The notes beneath the pieces were generated by a model. The model was given only the letters and a program-made list of their open reading frames with translations. It did not search any database and was not told the origin of the DNA. Of a DNA stretch of 64,000 bases, positions 33,397 through 45,651 are shown piece by piece; position 1 is the stretch's first letter; every line of letters starts with the position of its first letter. The stretch comes from Pyronema omphalodes. Lineage: Eukaryota > Ascomycota > Pezizomycetes > Pezizales > Pyronemataceae. The stretch lies in contig JAJJXM010000015.1 of NCBI GenBank assembly GCA_024516155.1, positions 682,001 to 746,000 of the forward strand, read 5' to 3'. The translations under genes were made by a program, and so were the position numbers.

Positions 33397-35012
33397 AAGC
33401 TGATTCGGCACAATTTAGCTCGCAAACCCGGATGATTAATACCCCACGAATTGAACATTAAAGAAAAATGTAATAATAATTCCGAAGGGCCGCAAGTCCG
33501 GACAAGAAAAAACATAAAACTAACAATTTTTCCCTTTGTTATCCATCCAATCAAATGTTGTTTATGTTCGGTTTTTTTTTTCTGTCTGCTCTCTCTTTCC
33601 TTGTCTCCTAACTTTTCTTTTCATTTTTCAAGCGGTCATGGTTAAGGGGTTTCTTATGTTAAAACTATCTTGCATTCAAATGGTCGTTTTTTGTTTTCGG
33701 AGGACCCGAGACCCCGCAATGAGAGCGCGCAGAAATCTGACGGAGTCTGTCGGAGTCTGACGACGTCGGATATTAGGCGGAAGCGCAAACGGAGCACATG
33801 GATCGTAAATCTACGCTCAGGGTCATATGAGGGGTGGGTTGGAATGGAAACAGGGTTGTCGGTTGTCGGTTTTTGGGGGTGGTGGGTGGGATGGTGTTTT
33901 GTGTTATCTTGTGGGTATGGTGGGGGGTAGGTGGGAGGTGGGGTAACTGGACATATGGTGGAAACAATACTCACTCCGCTTTAGACATAAAAAGTACAAA
34001 AGTCTAGAGTGAAGTTAGTTGTATCGATGGAAAGAAAAGATGGATGTGATAACTACAGATAGATAAAAAAACTTGTACCTTTGCTACTACTTCTTTATTA
34101 CCTTCCTTGGTCCTTGGAACTTTACGGTTTTTTTTTCTTCTGATTTGATATCCGATCTTGTCTATCTGTCTGGCAACCATGTTTATCCTATACCCTGATT
34201 TCATTTTCCCCCCTAAATGTACCAACTACATATCATAACATGATGATTTTTTGTTATAGATTGTTGTTTTTTTGTCAAATTAAAAAAAAATTAAAAATCA
34301 TTCAAAAATCATTAAAAAATTCAAAAATTATCAGCCCCCCCCCCCCCCCGGTGGACGGGAGGGGAGGGGGCAGCCCTATAATTTTATTTTCTTTTATTTT
34401 ACCATCCCATGGCAACGCTGACGTACGATGTACGACGTTGCGATGCCGACGCGATGCGAAGTACGGTGTGATGGTGTCGAGTGTGATGTGATGTGATATA
34501 TTGATATATATCCGATCCTTATCCGATCCTGGTTCCCAGTTACACGTCCCCCGCCCCCCCCCCCCCCCCCCCCCCGCGCAATATAAAGGGGATTTGAGAT
34601 TGGGGATTTGAGGATTAGGATTTGAGGTTGAGGATGGGGATTTGAGGACCTTTTTTTGATTTGGCAACTGGAGTTTAGGAAGATTCAAGAGAGAATTTGG
34701 AGCTTGCCGCTTGGAGGATGTAATGATAATGCTGTGATTAGATGAGTTTGGAAGTTTTGGAAGTTTGTTGCTATGTTAATTGCTATATTTGTTGTTATGT
34801 TGATACCGGAATATGTATATATATGGGATATGGAAGACAGCGCGGGGCGGGTAATAGGCGGGGGTTTCCGTGGGTTTCCGGTGGTAGGGGTATGGTATAG
34901 GCGGAGATAAGGTATTTGGATATACGGTATATAGGCAGAAATAGAGTATCGAGTGTTGAGTATTGAGTATGGGGATGGATATGAAGTATGGTGTATGAAG
35001 AGATATGGGGGG

Positions 35013-35541
35013 TCAATTAGAAAGAAGAAAATAGACTGAGATTTGAACACAGTATGTGTAAGGCATGCATATCATGGGGAGGGGAAGAGCAGAGGGAGAG
35101 GAAGAAAGGATGGAGGTATACAATTTGTAGTCGCACTCAAATATACCACATCCCAAGGCTGCTGCGGCTGCGGCCACGGCGGTAAAGGCGGCGAAGATCG
35201 ACTCCGGGCCAGGTGTTTCTGCAGCTACGAGTGTAGCTGCGGCCCGAGGCGAGGCTGCGGCTGCGGCTTGAGATGAGGCTGCGGATGAGGGCGGCACGGC
35301 GGATGCGGGGAATGGAGGCTGTGTAAAGGGTTCCTTTACCGGAGAATGCATGGAAAGATTAAGGAGGCTTACTACTGGGATTGATTACTTACATGACAGG
35401 GGGGGGGGGGTGGAGATGAATCATGATTGGGTGGGTATATGCCATAGGACCGATTAGGTTCTGGGATAGGCGGGGGTTGGGTATAAGATTCGAGATAGTC
35501 GGCGATGATGACTGGTGATGGGTGGATACATAGGGCTCGGG
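35013..35541 (-). CDS. Candidate spliced gene, Pro/Ala-rich, uncertain
   Basis: On the minus strand, an open frame ending TQPPPIPEPNRSYGIYPPNH then poly-Pro reaches a GTAAGT donor at 35,392. A 74-nt intron ending ACACAG (35,319) would join it in phase to an Ala-rich frame (PPFPASAVPPSSAASSQAAA) running to a stop at 35,013. The intron length matches those of real genes here. The start is not determined, the composition is low-complexity and no domain is seen. It may be a chance frame. Confidence 0.22.
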
Positions 35542-35658
35542 AAATTAAGATTGTGAAGGATTGAAGATTACAGGGAATCAGACGGATGTCGGAGATGAGG
35601 ATTGAAATTGTTAGTGATGGTAAACAGGGATTTAACTTCCCTAAACTTGAACCTATGG

Positions 35659-35697
35659 GTTCCCCAATTCCCCAATTCCCCGATTCCCCGATTCCCC
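35659..35697 (+). repeat. 8-bp minisatellite (CCCCAATT / CCCCGATT)
   Basis: Five tandem copies of an 8-bp unit are present, the first two ending AATT and the next two GATT. The change of variant halfway suggests expansion by slippage. Confidence 0.8.
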
Positions 35698-37419
35698 AAG
35701 TCTTCAATATATACATGGATTCTTCGGGAAGCAGAAGCATAACCCTCGGGAAGCATAATCTTCAGCAAGCATAATCAGAAACGGAAACGGAAACCGGAAT
35801 AGACGTAGGGTAAATACGACTGTAGGTACTCGTTGATTCGATCGGGAACCATGGATACGGGTATCTACATACCAATAGGATATCTACGGGATATCTACAT
35901 ACAGGCTTGATGCATGGAAGCGAACGAACGAAGGAACCATGGAACCAAGCAGCGATGGAATTACAGAACCACAGAACCACAGAACCACAGAATCACAAAA
36001 TTATGGAAACTTGGAAAACTGGGACACTGGGACACTGAGAAATTGGAAAGAATACACGAACCACAAAACTGGGGAGGGGGGATGGGAACACTGGAAAGTT
36101 ACAACCACTTTGACAAAAATCCACACAACCGCCGAATATGGGCGCTGAACAACATGAAGTAAGTGATACAGAGATGGTATATTGGGATTGACATCGATAT
36201 CAGTTTTGTATGATTCTGTATGTATTGTTTTGATGTTTCTCACAGCGGAAAGGTATGTTTTGTAGGAATCAGCGTGTGTGCTATGTACTAGCTACTAGAA
36301 TAGGGTAGGGATGGTTGGGTAGGATATGAGAGGGGGGGGGGGGGGGGAGAGAGAGAGAGAGAGAGAATCATTCGGTCTTCAAGGAAATAACATCAACTCT
36401 GAATCCTCCCGCTTTAGCCCAATACTAGACTATACCAGCTTAGTTAACCTTTCCGTCTTAGATTTAGTGGCTGCCTGAGTTTCGTAGCAATGAGGTATAT
36501 GCTCGGCGGATATACACTTTTCGCTTTCTAGCTTTAAAAATGAGAGCATTAAAGGATGTGAGGGAAGATATTGTTTACCAAACTGTTAATAAAAGAAAGT
36601 AGAGGTGCCATGCATAAAAAGTAGAGATCGTATGTAGGAATGGGAAATGGGAAATAGGAAACTTTATGAAACGACTGCTTTTTGGACCTAGATATACGCA
36701 TTTAGAAAGTTTTTTATTATCCAGTATCAGTTGGACACTTGAGGTGTTTTGATGTATGGCATAGCTGTGCAAACTTGATATTTAGGCGCGATTGGTAATG
36801 TGGTGGATGTGGTGAATATGAATATAAATATGAATACGAATTGAAGTTGAGTTTCCAGCTCTGTGGTTACATTCTTTTCTTGACTTCGGGATACTGATTG
36901 TAGAAGTTTTCATATATTAACAGCAGTATTGCAAATCTCGGTTGAGGAGGTGGTAGGCACGTGAGATAGGAGGCTCAGATGGAGGGCCGTTGGTTGCTAA
37001 GGTGACTTTAGGGTTTAGGGGATTTAGAGGTCTAGAGGTCTATTATTTTCCTCCAATATCATCATGATACATAGGTTTGCCATTATCGCAGTAGGAGTTA
37101 TCATATGCAATGCCAATAAGGTCTTCATATATATGTTGTACATATGGGTTCAAACTTCAAACCTGGACAGGAAATTTCGATCACCGCGATTTTCGACTGC
37201 TGTAGTCTGTAGCCCATCACGTAGGGCGCAAGATTATGATATCCATACATCCTTCCTATCACATCACAAGATCACTTCAAATCCGCAGCTCAATAACCAT
37301 CAAATAACCAAAATACCGCATTCATAATCCCAATATCACGGATCAAAAAACTTTGATTTGAAACCCGGATCATCATGATCCACACACAATCCCGATGTGC
37401 CGGGTTCACACCCATGGGC

Positions 37420-37460
37420 TCAAACTCTCAAACTCTCAGACTCTCAGACTCTCAGACTTT
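37420..37460 (+). repeat. 9-bp tandem repeat (ACTCTCAGA)
   Basis: Five near-perfect copies of a 9-bp unit lie in intergenic core DNA, reading ACTCTCAAA then ACTCTCAGA. Confidence 0.75.
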
Positions 37461-38787
37461 CCGCTACTACTATGTACCACTACTTTCAGCTACGGGAAAA
37501 TCATGGTTTGGTTTGAGGTGCACTGGCCTGGCCGGAGATTTTTTGGATCCTCGACATGCGTCAACGCGATACCATGCGACGCGCCAAGCTTTGTAACCCT
37601 GGATCAGAGTCACGTTGGCGCGACTGAAGTTCGAACACCGCGCCCCTAGTGCACGTGCCACTGCCACGGAGGGATCGAATGGATTGAAGCCTGGTCTTTA
37701 GGTAGCCTTTTCAGATGTCGATTGGCGGTCAAAGTGATTGGATGGAGAAATGAAAGGGCATGGCGGAGGTAAATATGATTATTGATGTATGTAAGGAACG
37801 GGTTAAAGGCTGAGGGGAGCGGTGATGGAAGTAATAACTGGATTTAGGAATTTGAGGACGGGATTTAATGGGAATATTATGGATTCAGGGATTTCAGAAT
37901 TTAGAAGGGATTTTTATATACTCGGCGCCCGGGGAAGGTTGAATTCGCCTGTGTAAGTCGGTTGGAGGTAGAGGTTAGTAGGTAGTAGGTACCGACTCCA
38001 GAGCCGGGTATGGGTATGACATCTGTGTTGTCGTGATACAAAGAGGTTCTGAGTTATAAATCTCAGATTTTATATGAAGCTTACATTTGTAATTTGGGAG
38101 TAATATGGATAGTGAAACTATTCTGTTGTTATCTACAAGAGGAGAATGGTTACATCTACATACGGTTCATATACCGGGTACGTTGTCCGACGAACCCCCC
38201 CCCCCCCCCCCACTTTCCCCCACGCAGATGACTGTCATATGTTGCACACCCATAACAAGCCACTCGTTTGAAATTGGTAACATATGTACAATGACATGTA
38301 TGGTGTCAACTTTTTCTCGATTTTCTCGGGTTCCCAGGCTTCGCAAACAAGCCAGCTGGCAGAATATTGGAACAATGAGTAGCGATACCTAGATCGCCAT
38401 CAAATTTTATCGCACGCTCGATATGGACATGTCAAAATTCAAATGCCCATCGATGTGCGAGGTTGTCAGGATTCAGGTACAGATGGTTCCTGCAATACTG
38501 GTACACTACAGATTCTATGTTGTGTAAATACAATTTCGTGATGTCGATTCTTAAGATAGTAACAGGTACTCTGAGTCTATGACTAATGCTTAGATCGGTA
38601 CATATATATTCGGTGACTGAAACCGATACAGCGGGACAGCGCAATGTCTTGGATCCTCACTGACACGAAATTGAAACATGAAAAAAAGTGTTGTGTATCC
38701 CTACGTATGCTCATACGCCAAGTCTCATACCGAGAGCGATCCGACACTGGACCGAGTTAGGGGTCAAATTTTCTCCTCCAAGGAAAA

Positions 38788-38815
38788 AAAGCAACAGCAA
38801 CAGCAACAGCAACAG
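38788..38815 (+). repeat. CAACAG hexanucleotide microsatellite
   Basis: Four to five copies of AGCAAC follow a short A-run. The plus-strand frame would encode Gln repeats, but the surrounding 82-residue frame has no other support. Confidence 0.7.
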
Positions 38816-38950
38816 CCGGTCTGTGTGTTGACAGTAACAGTGCCGTGCGGTGTAACCTATTCCATGGAGTTTCACACAATGTCAGTTGTATGTATCAGCT
38901 CACCCTTCAAGAGGCGGTTACAATAAGCGATATAAAAGGAGTAAAATTAG

Positions 38951-39750
38951 GGCTTGGTTTACCCTAGGTATCCTGTTGCTGTTGGTGCTTTTTTGCCAGG
39001 GCTGAAATTGGCATTGGGTGGGGATGAAATCGCACCGTGCGCGGGCGCTTCCGGTTCACTATAGATCACTCGAAATATTACGTCCGGACCCGGTTGATGT
39101 TACTTGTGTATAGACGGAGGCGTGAATGATTTTGATGCCCGGATCGATTCTGTGTATTCAAACGTGAGCACATTGTGGCTTCAAATTATAAAGTAGTATG
39201 CTACTGAGAGCTGAGTCACCTGGCTTGTGTGAACCGGCCGCTATGTGACGAAATATGGCGACGGGCTCGTGCGGGTGCCATAATGCATTGTGGATGGGAC
39301 TAATATTGATAGTAAAACAGGTGAGGAAAATTAGCTTGTGGAATCCGAGCTACAGGAGGAAGCGTTTCAATGTTTTGAGAAAACTGAAATTTTGAATATC
39401 ATTATTATTCCTTGAGCTATCATGAGTCCTGGGCTGAAAGTGGGAGGACAAAGTTTTGGGGGTTGACCTTCGCATCGGATTACAGATACCATTTGCTACA
39501 AGAGGGTCGGATTATCGGAAATAAGGTGCAGAGAAGTATGACATGGATACAGTTGAAGCCTTGCGAAAAACTGCATGTAAGAAATAGTTTAAAAATAATC
39601 TTTTCATTATCATTATAACATCAATTCTGGAAACTCCCTCCGAAATCTATACCAAAGAACTCTACAAAATATAAATGCTCAACCTCCTATCATTAATAAT
39701 TCCGATCATTCCTTCCACGCAGTATATCGAAAGCTTTTAAATATATATCC
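38951..39750 (+). other. Right cluster edge: repeated block and inverted gene C fragment
   Basis: The block at about 39,000-39,400 resembles 42,440-42,780 in the same orientation (shared GATGAAATCGCACCGTGC-type sequence). Between 39,480 and 39,560 the plus strand encodes LLQEGRIIGNKVQRSM, matching the C-terminus LEEGRMIEKAVQRIM of the gene C copy on the minus strand just downstream. This is therefore a small inverted duplicate of that gene's 3' end. No intact gene. Confidence 0.45.
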
Positions 39751-40428
39751 CTATAATGCCATAATTCTCTGTACCGCCTTCTCAATCATCCGACCCTCTT
39801 CTAGCGACATTTGTATACCGAATTGCATTTGAAAGGAGAAAGTACTTGTAACTTGGCGTGGAGGTGTATCCCAAACATTCTGCCCCTGTTCCTCAATCTT
39901 CGCTGCATCCGGAGAAAAATTAACACCAACAGAGATTTGACTTTCTTCACAAGACGGAATAACATCCAAATCCATATGGTCAAAACCATTCACGATATCC
40001 TCCATGCAAATCTGACCGACACCCAGAATCATCTTGTCTATATCACGATCCTCAGGTTCGTCGATGTCCATACACATCGGCCACATTTCAGGCCACATCT
40101 TCGACTCACCATTCAACATGTAAAATTCTGGCACGCCGTTCCAATCTTCCTCCACACATACCTCCATCGGTATTCCATCGTCCAGACTCAAGGAAACAAC
40201 GGGTGTCCAGAACGGTTTCTTGGAGGGTTTAGTGGGAGGAAGGGCCTGGACCGGCCTCCGAGTGTTGTCTTCAGCACGGAACGATTTTAGGCGTTGGCTA
40301 CGGGTCTTGACGTGATGACGACGTCGTGCGATCGAGCTCCGTACTGATAGTGGCTCAAGTGAGGATGCAGGTGAAGGTGACTGTGGGGGTTCAGCCGAAC
40401 CAGAGGGAGTGGTAGTGCGTGGTGCCAT
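39751..40428 (-). CDS. Gene C copy with intron lost or read through
   Basis: This open frame of 225 residues starts at ATG 40,428; the frame is open upstream to 40,482 without an ATG. The N-terminal half is Pro/Ser/Thr-rich then basic (PLSVRSSIARRRHHVKTRSQ). The family motif MEVCVEEDWNGVPEFY follows, then an acidic Asp/Glu/Ile stretch (DIDEPEDRDIDKMI). Where other copies have the 58-nt intron donor (AATG|GTATGG) this copy reads AATGGTTTTG, so the frame continues through into a different, longer C-terminus (SLEEGRMIEKAVQRIMAL). It is the longest and most divergent of the C copies. Function unknown. Confidence 0.6.
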   Translation of the reverse strand: MAPRTTTPSGSAEPPQSPSPASSLEPLSVRSSIARRRHHVKTRSQRLKSFRAEDNTRRPVQALPPTKPSKKPFWTPVVSLSLDDGIPMEVCVEEDWNGVPEFYMLNGESKMWPEMWPMCMDIDEPEDRDIDKMILGVGQICMEDIVNGFDHMDLDVIPSCEESQISVGVNFSPDAAKIEEQGQNVWDTPPRQVTSTFSFQMQFGIQMSLEEGRMIEKAVQRIMAL

Positions 40429-41391
40429 GAGTGATTGCCGAAGGACTAGGTTTTGGATCCAAAAAGGTGGTTGTTCCGACACTGATTGAAAATGGGGTGG
40501 AGGTGTGGTTGAGAAAGGGTATCGAATCCGGTGGGTCGGAATTAGTCGATGTTATACCTGGAAATATGCGGCACAGGAGTGGATTAACCGATTTGGAGCC
40601 TGCCTCCATCATCCACAGGCAACAGCCCATTTGGATTGCTCATGTGCCGGAAGACTAGCAGTAATATCCATTGCGTTTACTGTTGCGAGAGCAAACATTG
40701 AACGTCTGTGCATTGTTCATGGGTGAGCAAACAAGCATCGCAAGTGAGGCTCACTGTCTTTATCCACGTCTTCCACCTCAGCATCACTGCATCACGATCC
40801 CTCTGCACCTTAACATCTCCACGAATACAGGTAGGAATTCCACTCGACAACATTGAGATTGGCCTTATGAGATCCAGAATCTTACAAATAGCTTTACTGA
40901 CGGTCCCAAGCAACAGCCCCCGGTTCTATAGCTATCATTGTTCTATATCAAACTAAGCTTTGGATACCCGGAGAAACATCATCATATCTATGTCCTCCGG
41001 GACCGAGCAAAGAGCAACTGAGTGGGCAAGTAGCATCAGGATATTTCTTCGCGAGGTTGTGTGCAGCTGACTGATGATGCAAATTAACAGAGGAAACTCG
41101 TTTACCACACCATACTGCATTGCTTTACGACTACTGGATATCCCTGAGACTTGACCGGTATATTTCGACAAAGCTGAGAGCCGAAGTGATGGTTTTCTAT
41201 CCATTGGATTCATCTCAAATGTCAGAGAGTCTTTGGTGGTTGGGAAGTTTACAGGAATGGTGAGGGCGTCCGTACCCAAAATCACTCGGGATCAGTGATA
41301 ACGTTATGCAGCCTTAAATAGACGGAGCCCCTCGACTAGAGCTTATGAACACAGGAGCTGACGAGGTTATATATCTGAGGTGTTAGGTCTA

Positions 41392-41706
41392 TTATATACT
41401 CTCTCTGCTAATGCCTTCGAGGTAGAAGTGGTGATTCTCCACAATCATGATTTCCTCTGCCGCAAGCCTTGTTTGATTTATTTTCGGCTTCAACCCATGA
41501 TTAGACTTTAGGTTCGGTTTTTCTGGAAGACCCTCACACACACCAAGTTCACTTATACACTGAAGATTAAAGTTGAAACATTCGGCATGGGAGACCCATT
41601 GTTCCGCGGATGCATGGGCTGTATTCGATGCTGGACTGTATGGCTGACGTGAGGGGTGCACTGAACTGACATGTTTTCCGGGATCGAATCTTTCCTTGTT
41701 GCTGAG
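41392..41706 (-). pseudogene. Possible last exon of an unknown gene
   Basis: This minus-strand frame of about 104 codons begins right after a strong acceptor-like sequence (TTCTCATTCCTGTGCTGCAG ending at 41,707) and ends with TAA at 41,392. Its composition is protein-like (NKERFDPGKHVSSVHPSRQP, ETIMIV-type ending ENHHFYLEGISRES). No start codon, upstream exon or relative was identified in the window. Confidence 0.25.
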
Positions 41707-44700
41707 GATGCAATTCTGCAGCACAGGAATGAGAAATCAGCATTCCCCGAGGATCAAATTGAGACCATGGATACTCTATTCCAGAAGATTTGCTGTTTCC
41801 AAAGGATTATTTCAGGCCTAGGTGGGTATTGCTGCCTGTTCGGAGGTTTATTGCTACGCAGGAGTTGTATGGTAAATAATCTGATGAGCCGTTATGAGGG
41901 CTCCCACGTTCATCTGTGTTTTGGTTAAATGGAGAGATAAGTTTTGCATAGATATTCCCTTACACCATGTTTTCCTTGGACTGATGCTCACGCTTTCTTT
42001 TTAGGACCAAATCTTCTAACTTCCGTTTACGAGAATTTCACAATACTAGTTTGAACTGCGTCTATCATACTGGTGTCCAAAAATAGCAGCCAAAATCGCG
42101 GAGATAACGATGTCGAATGTTTTACAAGCCCGATCTCAATACTAGCTACAATTCCTCTAGTAACTACCCTTTGTTACCAACGTGTGCTGGAATTGATCAA
42201 TGCTTACTATTAGTACGTGTTGACTGAACGAATGCCGCGGAACATCTTCGTGAATTCCAATTGAAAACCTGAGCTGGATCGGTACCTCCTTCGAGAAGGC
42301 AACAACCGAACTATGTACAGCTGTGTAGCAATCCAGTTACGGAAAATTACAGCGGCATCCGTCTATTGGAAGCAGTTATGGGAATTCATATACCAGCAGT
42401 TACATTAGGACATGTTTTTGATCAGATATTCTGTTGTTATTGCTCTATTGACGGGTTGAGATTTCCATTTGGTTCGGGGCGAAATCGTGCCGTGCGGAAG
42501 CACTCCCGGTGATTCACTAGCTGTCACTCGAGATGCTGGATTCACAGACGATTGACTTCCCCGATGTAGAGTGGCAGCTGTGAATGACAATCAAATTTAT
42601 ATCGATTTGATGTGATGCTAGAGCCCAATGCGGCCAGACCCACGGCAGGATCGTACCGAGCCATGGGAACGAATATTGCTGCGGTGTAACCCCGTTACTT
42701 CGAAAGCCACAGAATTACTGATACAGGTCGACCAGATAGTACAGTGTGGACAGGACTGATATTTTTGGTACATCAGGTGAACGAAGATAGCTTCAAGAAG
42801 TCCAGCCAAATGTGAAACGGAATGATAATAGAGCGGTGGAATACGGAGGCAAAAGGTGGAAATAGAACAACGATTCGCTGCATAACAAGATTGGGCCATC
42901 CTCTAGATTGAGTTTAGCAAGGTATTTTTATTCTTCACCAGGAATTCCTTTTGAAGGCAGATTGCGCACAGGATACTTGGCAGCTTATGATGTGACTTCG
43001 GTCTTGTCTGGCAAGAAGTCAAAAGGATCACGAAATATGAAGTCATGTTGGGTGCTCAGTTGTATACAATACAACGTTTGGCTTAATGAGCGATGTAGTG
43101 TCAGGCGTAGTCCAATGCGGATAGTTAACGGATTCAGTGTTGACTTGGGATTCTCCTTTGCTCGTCAAAAATGTTCTTACATTCATAATAAACCTGGATA
43201 GGTCAACATCACACATCGTCAAATATCACCTGCGGTGCAGCACCACGCATCGATATGTTGAGTTTTCATTCTGAACGAGTATTTGATTACCATTTGGAGG
43301 TTCTGAAACAATGATTGATGCTTCTGCTTGTAGATCAGAGCTATATTCGAGTTGAATTTTGAATATGCTACTTCTCGTTGATTACTGACAACACTATGAG
43401 ATCTCAGGACTTCGTATGATTCTGATTTCCCCTACAACCTGCAAAAATGCCCTATCACTGGGGCAACTTGATTCGGCGGCTGAGTCATCCGGCCCCGTGA
43501 TCGATACAATTGCCTGTGCATTTTCACCGGATTCTGGCTCTGCAGAGTGATTCCATCTTCCAACTACCGTGAAGCTTTCAAATCACAAAATGCACGGCAT
43601 CTCTATCACATCATATGCGCAAAACTAGGATACAGGGATAAAAGCACAGAAATATGGAAAATGGAGAGAGGGAACGAAGTAAGATGCAAAACCAATGTAA
43701 CGATAGCATCAGTAGCGGGCGAAGGACAGCGGAGCCCAGGAGAATGGAAGAGTACAATATTGTCTGTGACCCAAAATACTCAGGAAAAGAGAAATCCATA
43801 CGGCCTTGGCCATTACGAAGACTTTTTTGACTAACTTACTGGTTCTGACACACGGGCGTTCGCAGCGGGTTTTTTTTTGATCTTGCTTTTTCCTCTTTTT
43901 CGTCGTGTTTTTTTCTTCTTGTTTTTTTCTTCTTGTTTTTTTCCTTCTTGTTTTTTTCTTTTTTCTCACTGAGTCGGTATTTTTCCTGTCTCTAATCGTG
44001 TGATAATTGAATTCAATATTAATGTTGACATATTAAAAACAAAACTAGCCCATACGCTTCGAGCATCGATAGTGCGGCAGATAAGGGATGAAGATTGATG
44101 GACTTTCACAATTTCAACATAGGGGATTGAATATTTCCTGAATACAGGATTCCATCAAGTGATGAAATAACGGATCATCTGAGGATTGTCTAGGAATCCG
44201 CCTGCAAGATGACTGTTCTGCAGGGTACCGGGAAAAAGATGGCGGAGTGGCATTGTAGAGCTGTTCCAAAATCACCCGGTCCGCCAGCCAGTTGCTGATT
44301 CCTGGCGTTAGGACGTTTGATGGGACTACTGCACAAACAGCAAACAGCAAAGAGGATTGGCATTACTTAGCGTCTTTCGAGGGCTCCTCGAGGGACTATA
44401 AGAGCAGTCACTATCACTGTCATAGTGGCGAGTGATTAAGATTTTGGTTCATTTTACTGATGATGCACATCGGTGCCAACGAACACTAAATGCGATATGC
44501 GGTAGGGACTTTACCACACACGACCTGCACAGATAGGGGGGGTTGGCACTTCACGTAGGAAAAGAAACACGAAATTCACAGCAAAGACATTCATTCATTA
44601 AACAAGGCGTCTTTCAAACGAAGACCTTCTAAAAAATACTCCCAAACAAGACACTAAAATAAGAATAATACAGCAAGTTGTGTCGTAGAAAGTGCACATG

Positions 44701-44803
44701 AAACATACCAAGAAGTTCGAAGCCAACCCAAAAAAGCAAACTACACAAAAGAAAGGTATAAAACAGAAAGGATAATGAAACTGGAAAAGAGAGACAAAAA
44801 AAA

Positions 44804-44840
44804 GAATGACTATAAAAGAATGACTATAAAAGAATGACAA
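44804..44840 (+). repeat. Short tandem repeat (GAATGACTATAAAA)
   Basis: About two and a half copies of a 14-bp unit lie inside an A-rich stretch. Confidence 0.7.
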
Positions 44841-45084
44841 AAAGAGCAAGACAAAAAAAGAAAGACAAAGAAAAGAAAGAAAAGACCAAAAGGAACTCAA
44901 CGACAGTGTAGAAAGGGAAATTAAACAAAGATATAAATTGAAAAACATTAGCAACTGAAACCAACACAAGAAGACACTGCCCTATAATCCAAAACACACA
45001 AATGAAAAACTGGGTAAGCAGGAGAATTGATACCACAAAGAAAGAAATCAGTACTCGAAACTGTTCATCTCCCACGTGGTTTGT

Positions 45085-45651
45085 CTACCGCATATCTGTT
45101 TTTGTGTTGTTGAACCGATGGGCACCAACAGAAGAAGTGCCAGAGTTCGAATCTGGTGTTACTTGCGTAGAAGCCAGTTCTCCACAAACCACCTCCTCCA
45201 TAGCACTTCCTTCATTCCCACTAATCCCGGTCCCATCAGCATTTGTGGTGTCACCATGTCTGCCATTGTCGCCATTGCTGGATGACTCAAGGGCTGGTGC
45301 AGTGTTGTTGGCCGAATCAGCATCCGGTGGATCATCCTGTGCCTCTTCCTCCACTGCTGATGCAATGCTGTGTCCACGTCGGGCATGTTGAGGGAGTTCC
45401 AAGGACTGAGCGGATATGACACCCCTTGATTGGTGGCGTGATGTGAATGGAATAACGGACATTCCAATCCCTATCTCCGCGGCGTCCAGAAAATATTGGA
45501 CAACCTGAGTGGCGGTCCTGATGTTGAATCGCCTCCGCATAGCTATATGGCGGCGTGCCACATGCGGCAATAGCGTATTAGTTCTCCGAACCCGAACCCG
45601 AGGGAAGTTTCTCGAAGCAAAATCAGGATTATTTCTGTTGAATGACGGCAT
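45085..45651 (-). CDS. Hypothetical protein in the gene C position, right unit 2
   Basis: This is an intact single-exon frame of 188 residues from ATG 45,651. The N-terminal third is Arg-rich (NFPRVRVRRTNTLL, HVARRHIAMRRRFNIRTAT). A short hydrophobic stretch (VVQYFLDAAEIGIGMSVIPF) follows, and the C-terminal half is acidic and Asn/Gly/Ser-rich, probably disordered. The DNA upstream (45,795-46,320) matches the region upstream of gene C in other units, so this ORF occupies the gene C slot. Only faint resemblance to gene C remains (basic N-terminus, MEEVVCGE near the end). It could be a highly diverged paralogue or a replacement gene. Confidence 0.45.
   Translation of the reverse strand: MPSFNRNNPDFASRNFPRVRVRRTNTLLPHVARRHIAMRRRFNIRTATQVVQYFLDAAEIGIGMSVIPFTSRHQSRGVISAQSLELPQHARRGHSIASAVEEEAQDDPPDADSANNTAPALESSSNGDNGRHGDTTNADGTGISGNEGSAMEEVVCGELASTQVTPDSNSGTSSVGAHRFNNTKTDMR

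Larger units (their letters stand above)
33397..38950 (+). other. Unique core, right part: low-complexity intergenic DNA
   Basis: This holds many short repeats and homopolymers: C-runs at about 34,335-34,350 and 34,552-34,575, G-run with GA repeat at 36,332-36,366, C-run at 38,197-38,212, an 8-bp array at 35,659-35,697, 10-bp repeats around 35,966-35,995, 9-bp repeats at 37,420-37,460 and CAACAG repeats at 38,790-38,815. The only coding candidate is the spliced frame listed at 35,013-35,541. Confidence 0.5.
40429..45084 (-). other. Degenerate unit material, right cluster
   Basis: The 40,500-40,960 segment matches the region upstream of gene C in other units. Coding-like remnants: 41,392-41,706 minus (listed separately) and 40,953-41,285 minus (frame beginning VILGTDALTIPVNFPTTKDS). 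The block at 42,440-42,780 repeats 39,000-39,400. The 43,340-43,850 segment is a diverged copy of the 51,240-51,590 block, followed as there by a pyrimidine tract (43,870-43,975). Between 44,580 and 44,960 is an A-rich tract with tandem GAATGACTATAAAA units. I see no intact gene. Confidence 0.4.

Noticed and set aside
37631..37650. GTTCGAAC box resembling a tRNA B box
   Set aside because: Flanking bases do not form a T stem, and no cloverleaf can be drawn.
40953..41285. VILGTDAL...DSLTF motif resembling the end of a retropepsin domain
   Set aside because: Only one short motif matches. There is no DTG active site, no integrase or RT nearby, and the frame has no ATG. Probably a chance match or an unrelated remnant.
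45139..45165. tRNA-like T-arm (CCAGA-GTTCGAA-TCTGG)
   Set aside because: The T stem pairs perfectly, but there is no A box, anticodon arm or matching acceptor strand upstream, and the segment lies within the 45,085-45,651 reading frame.
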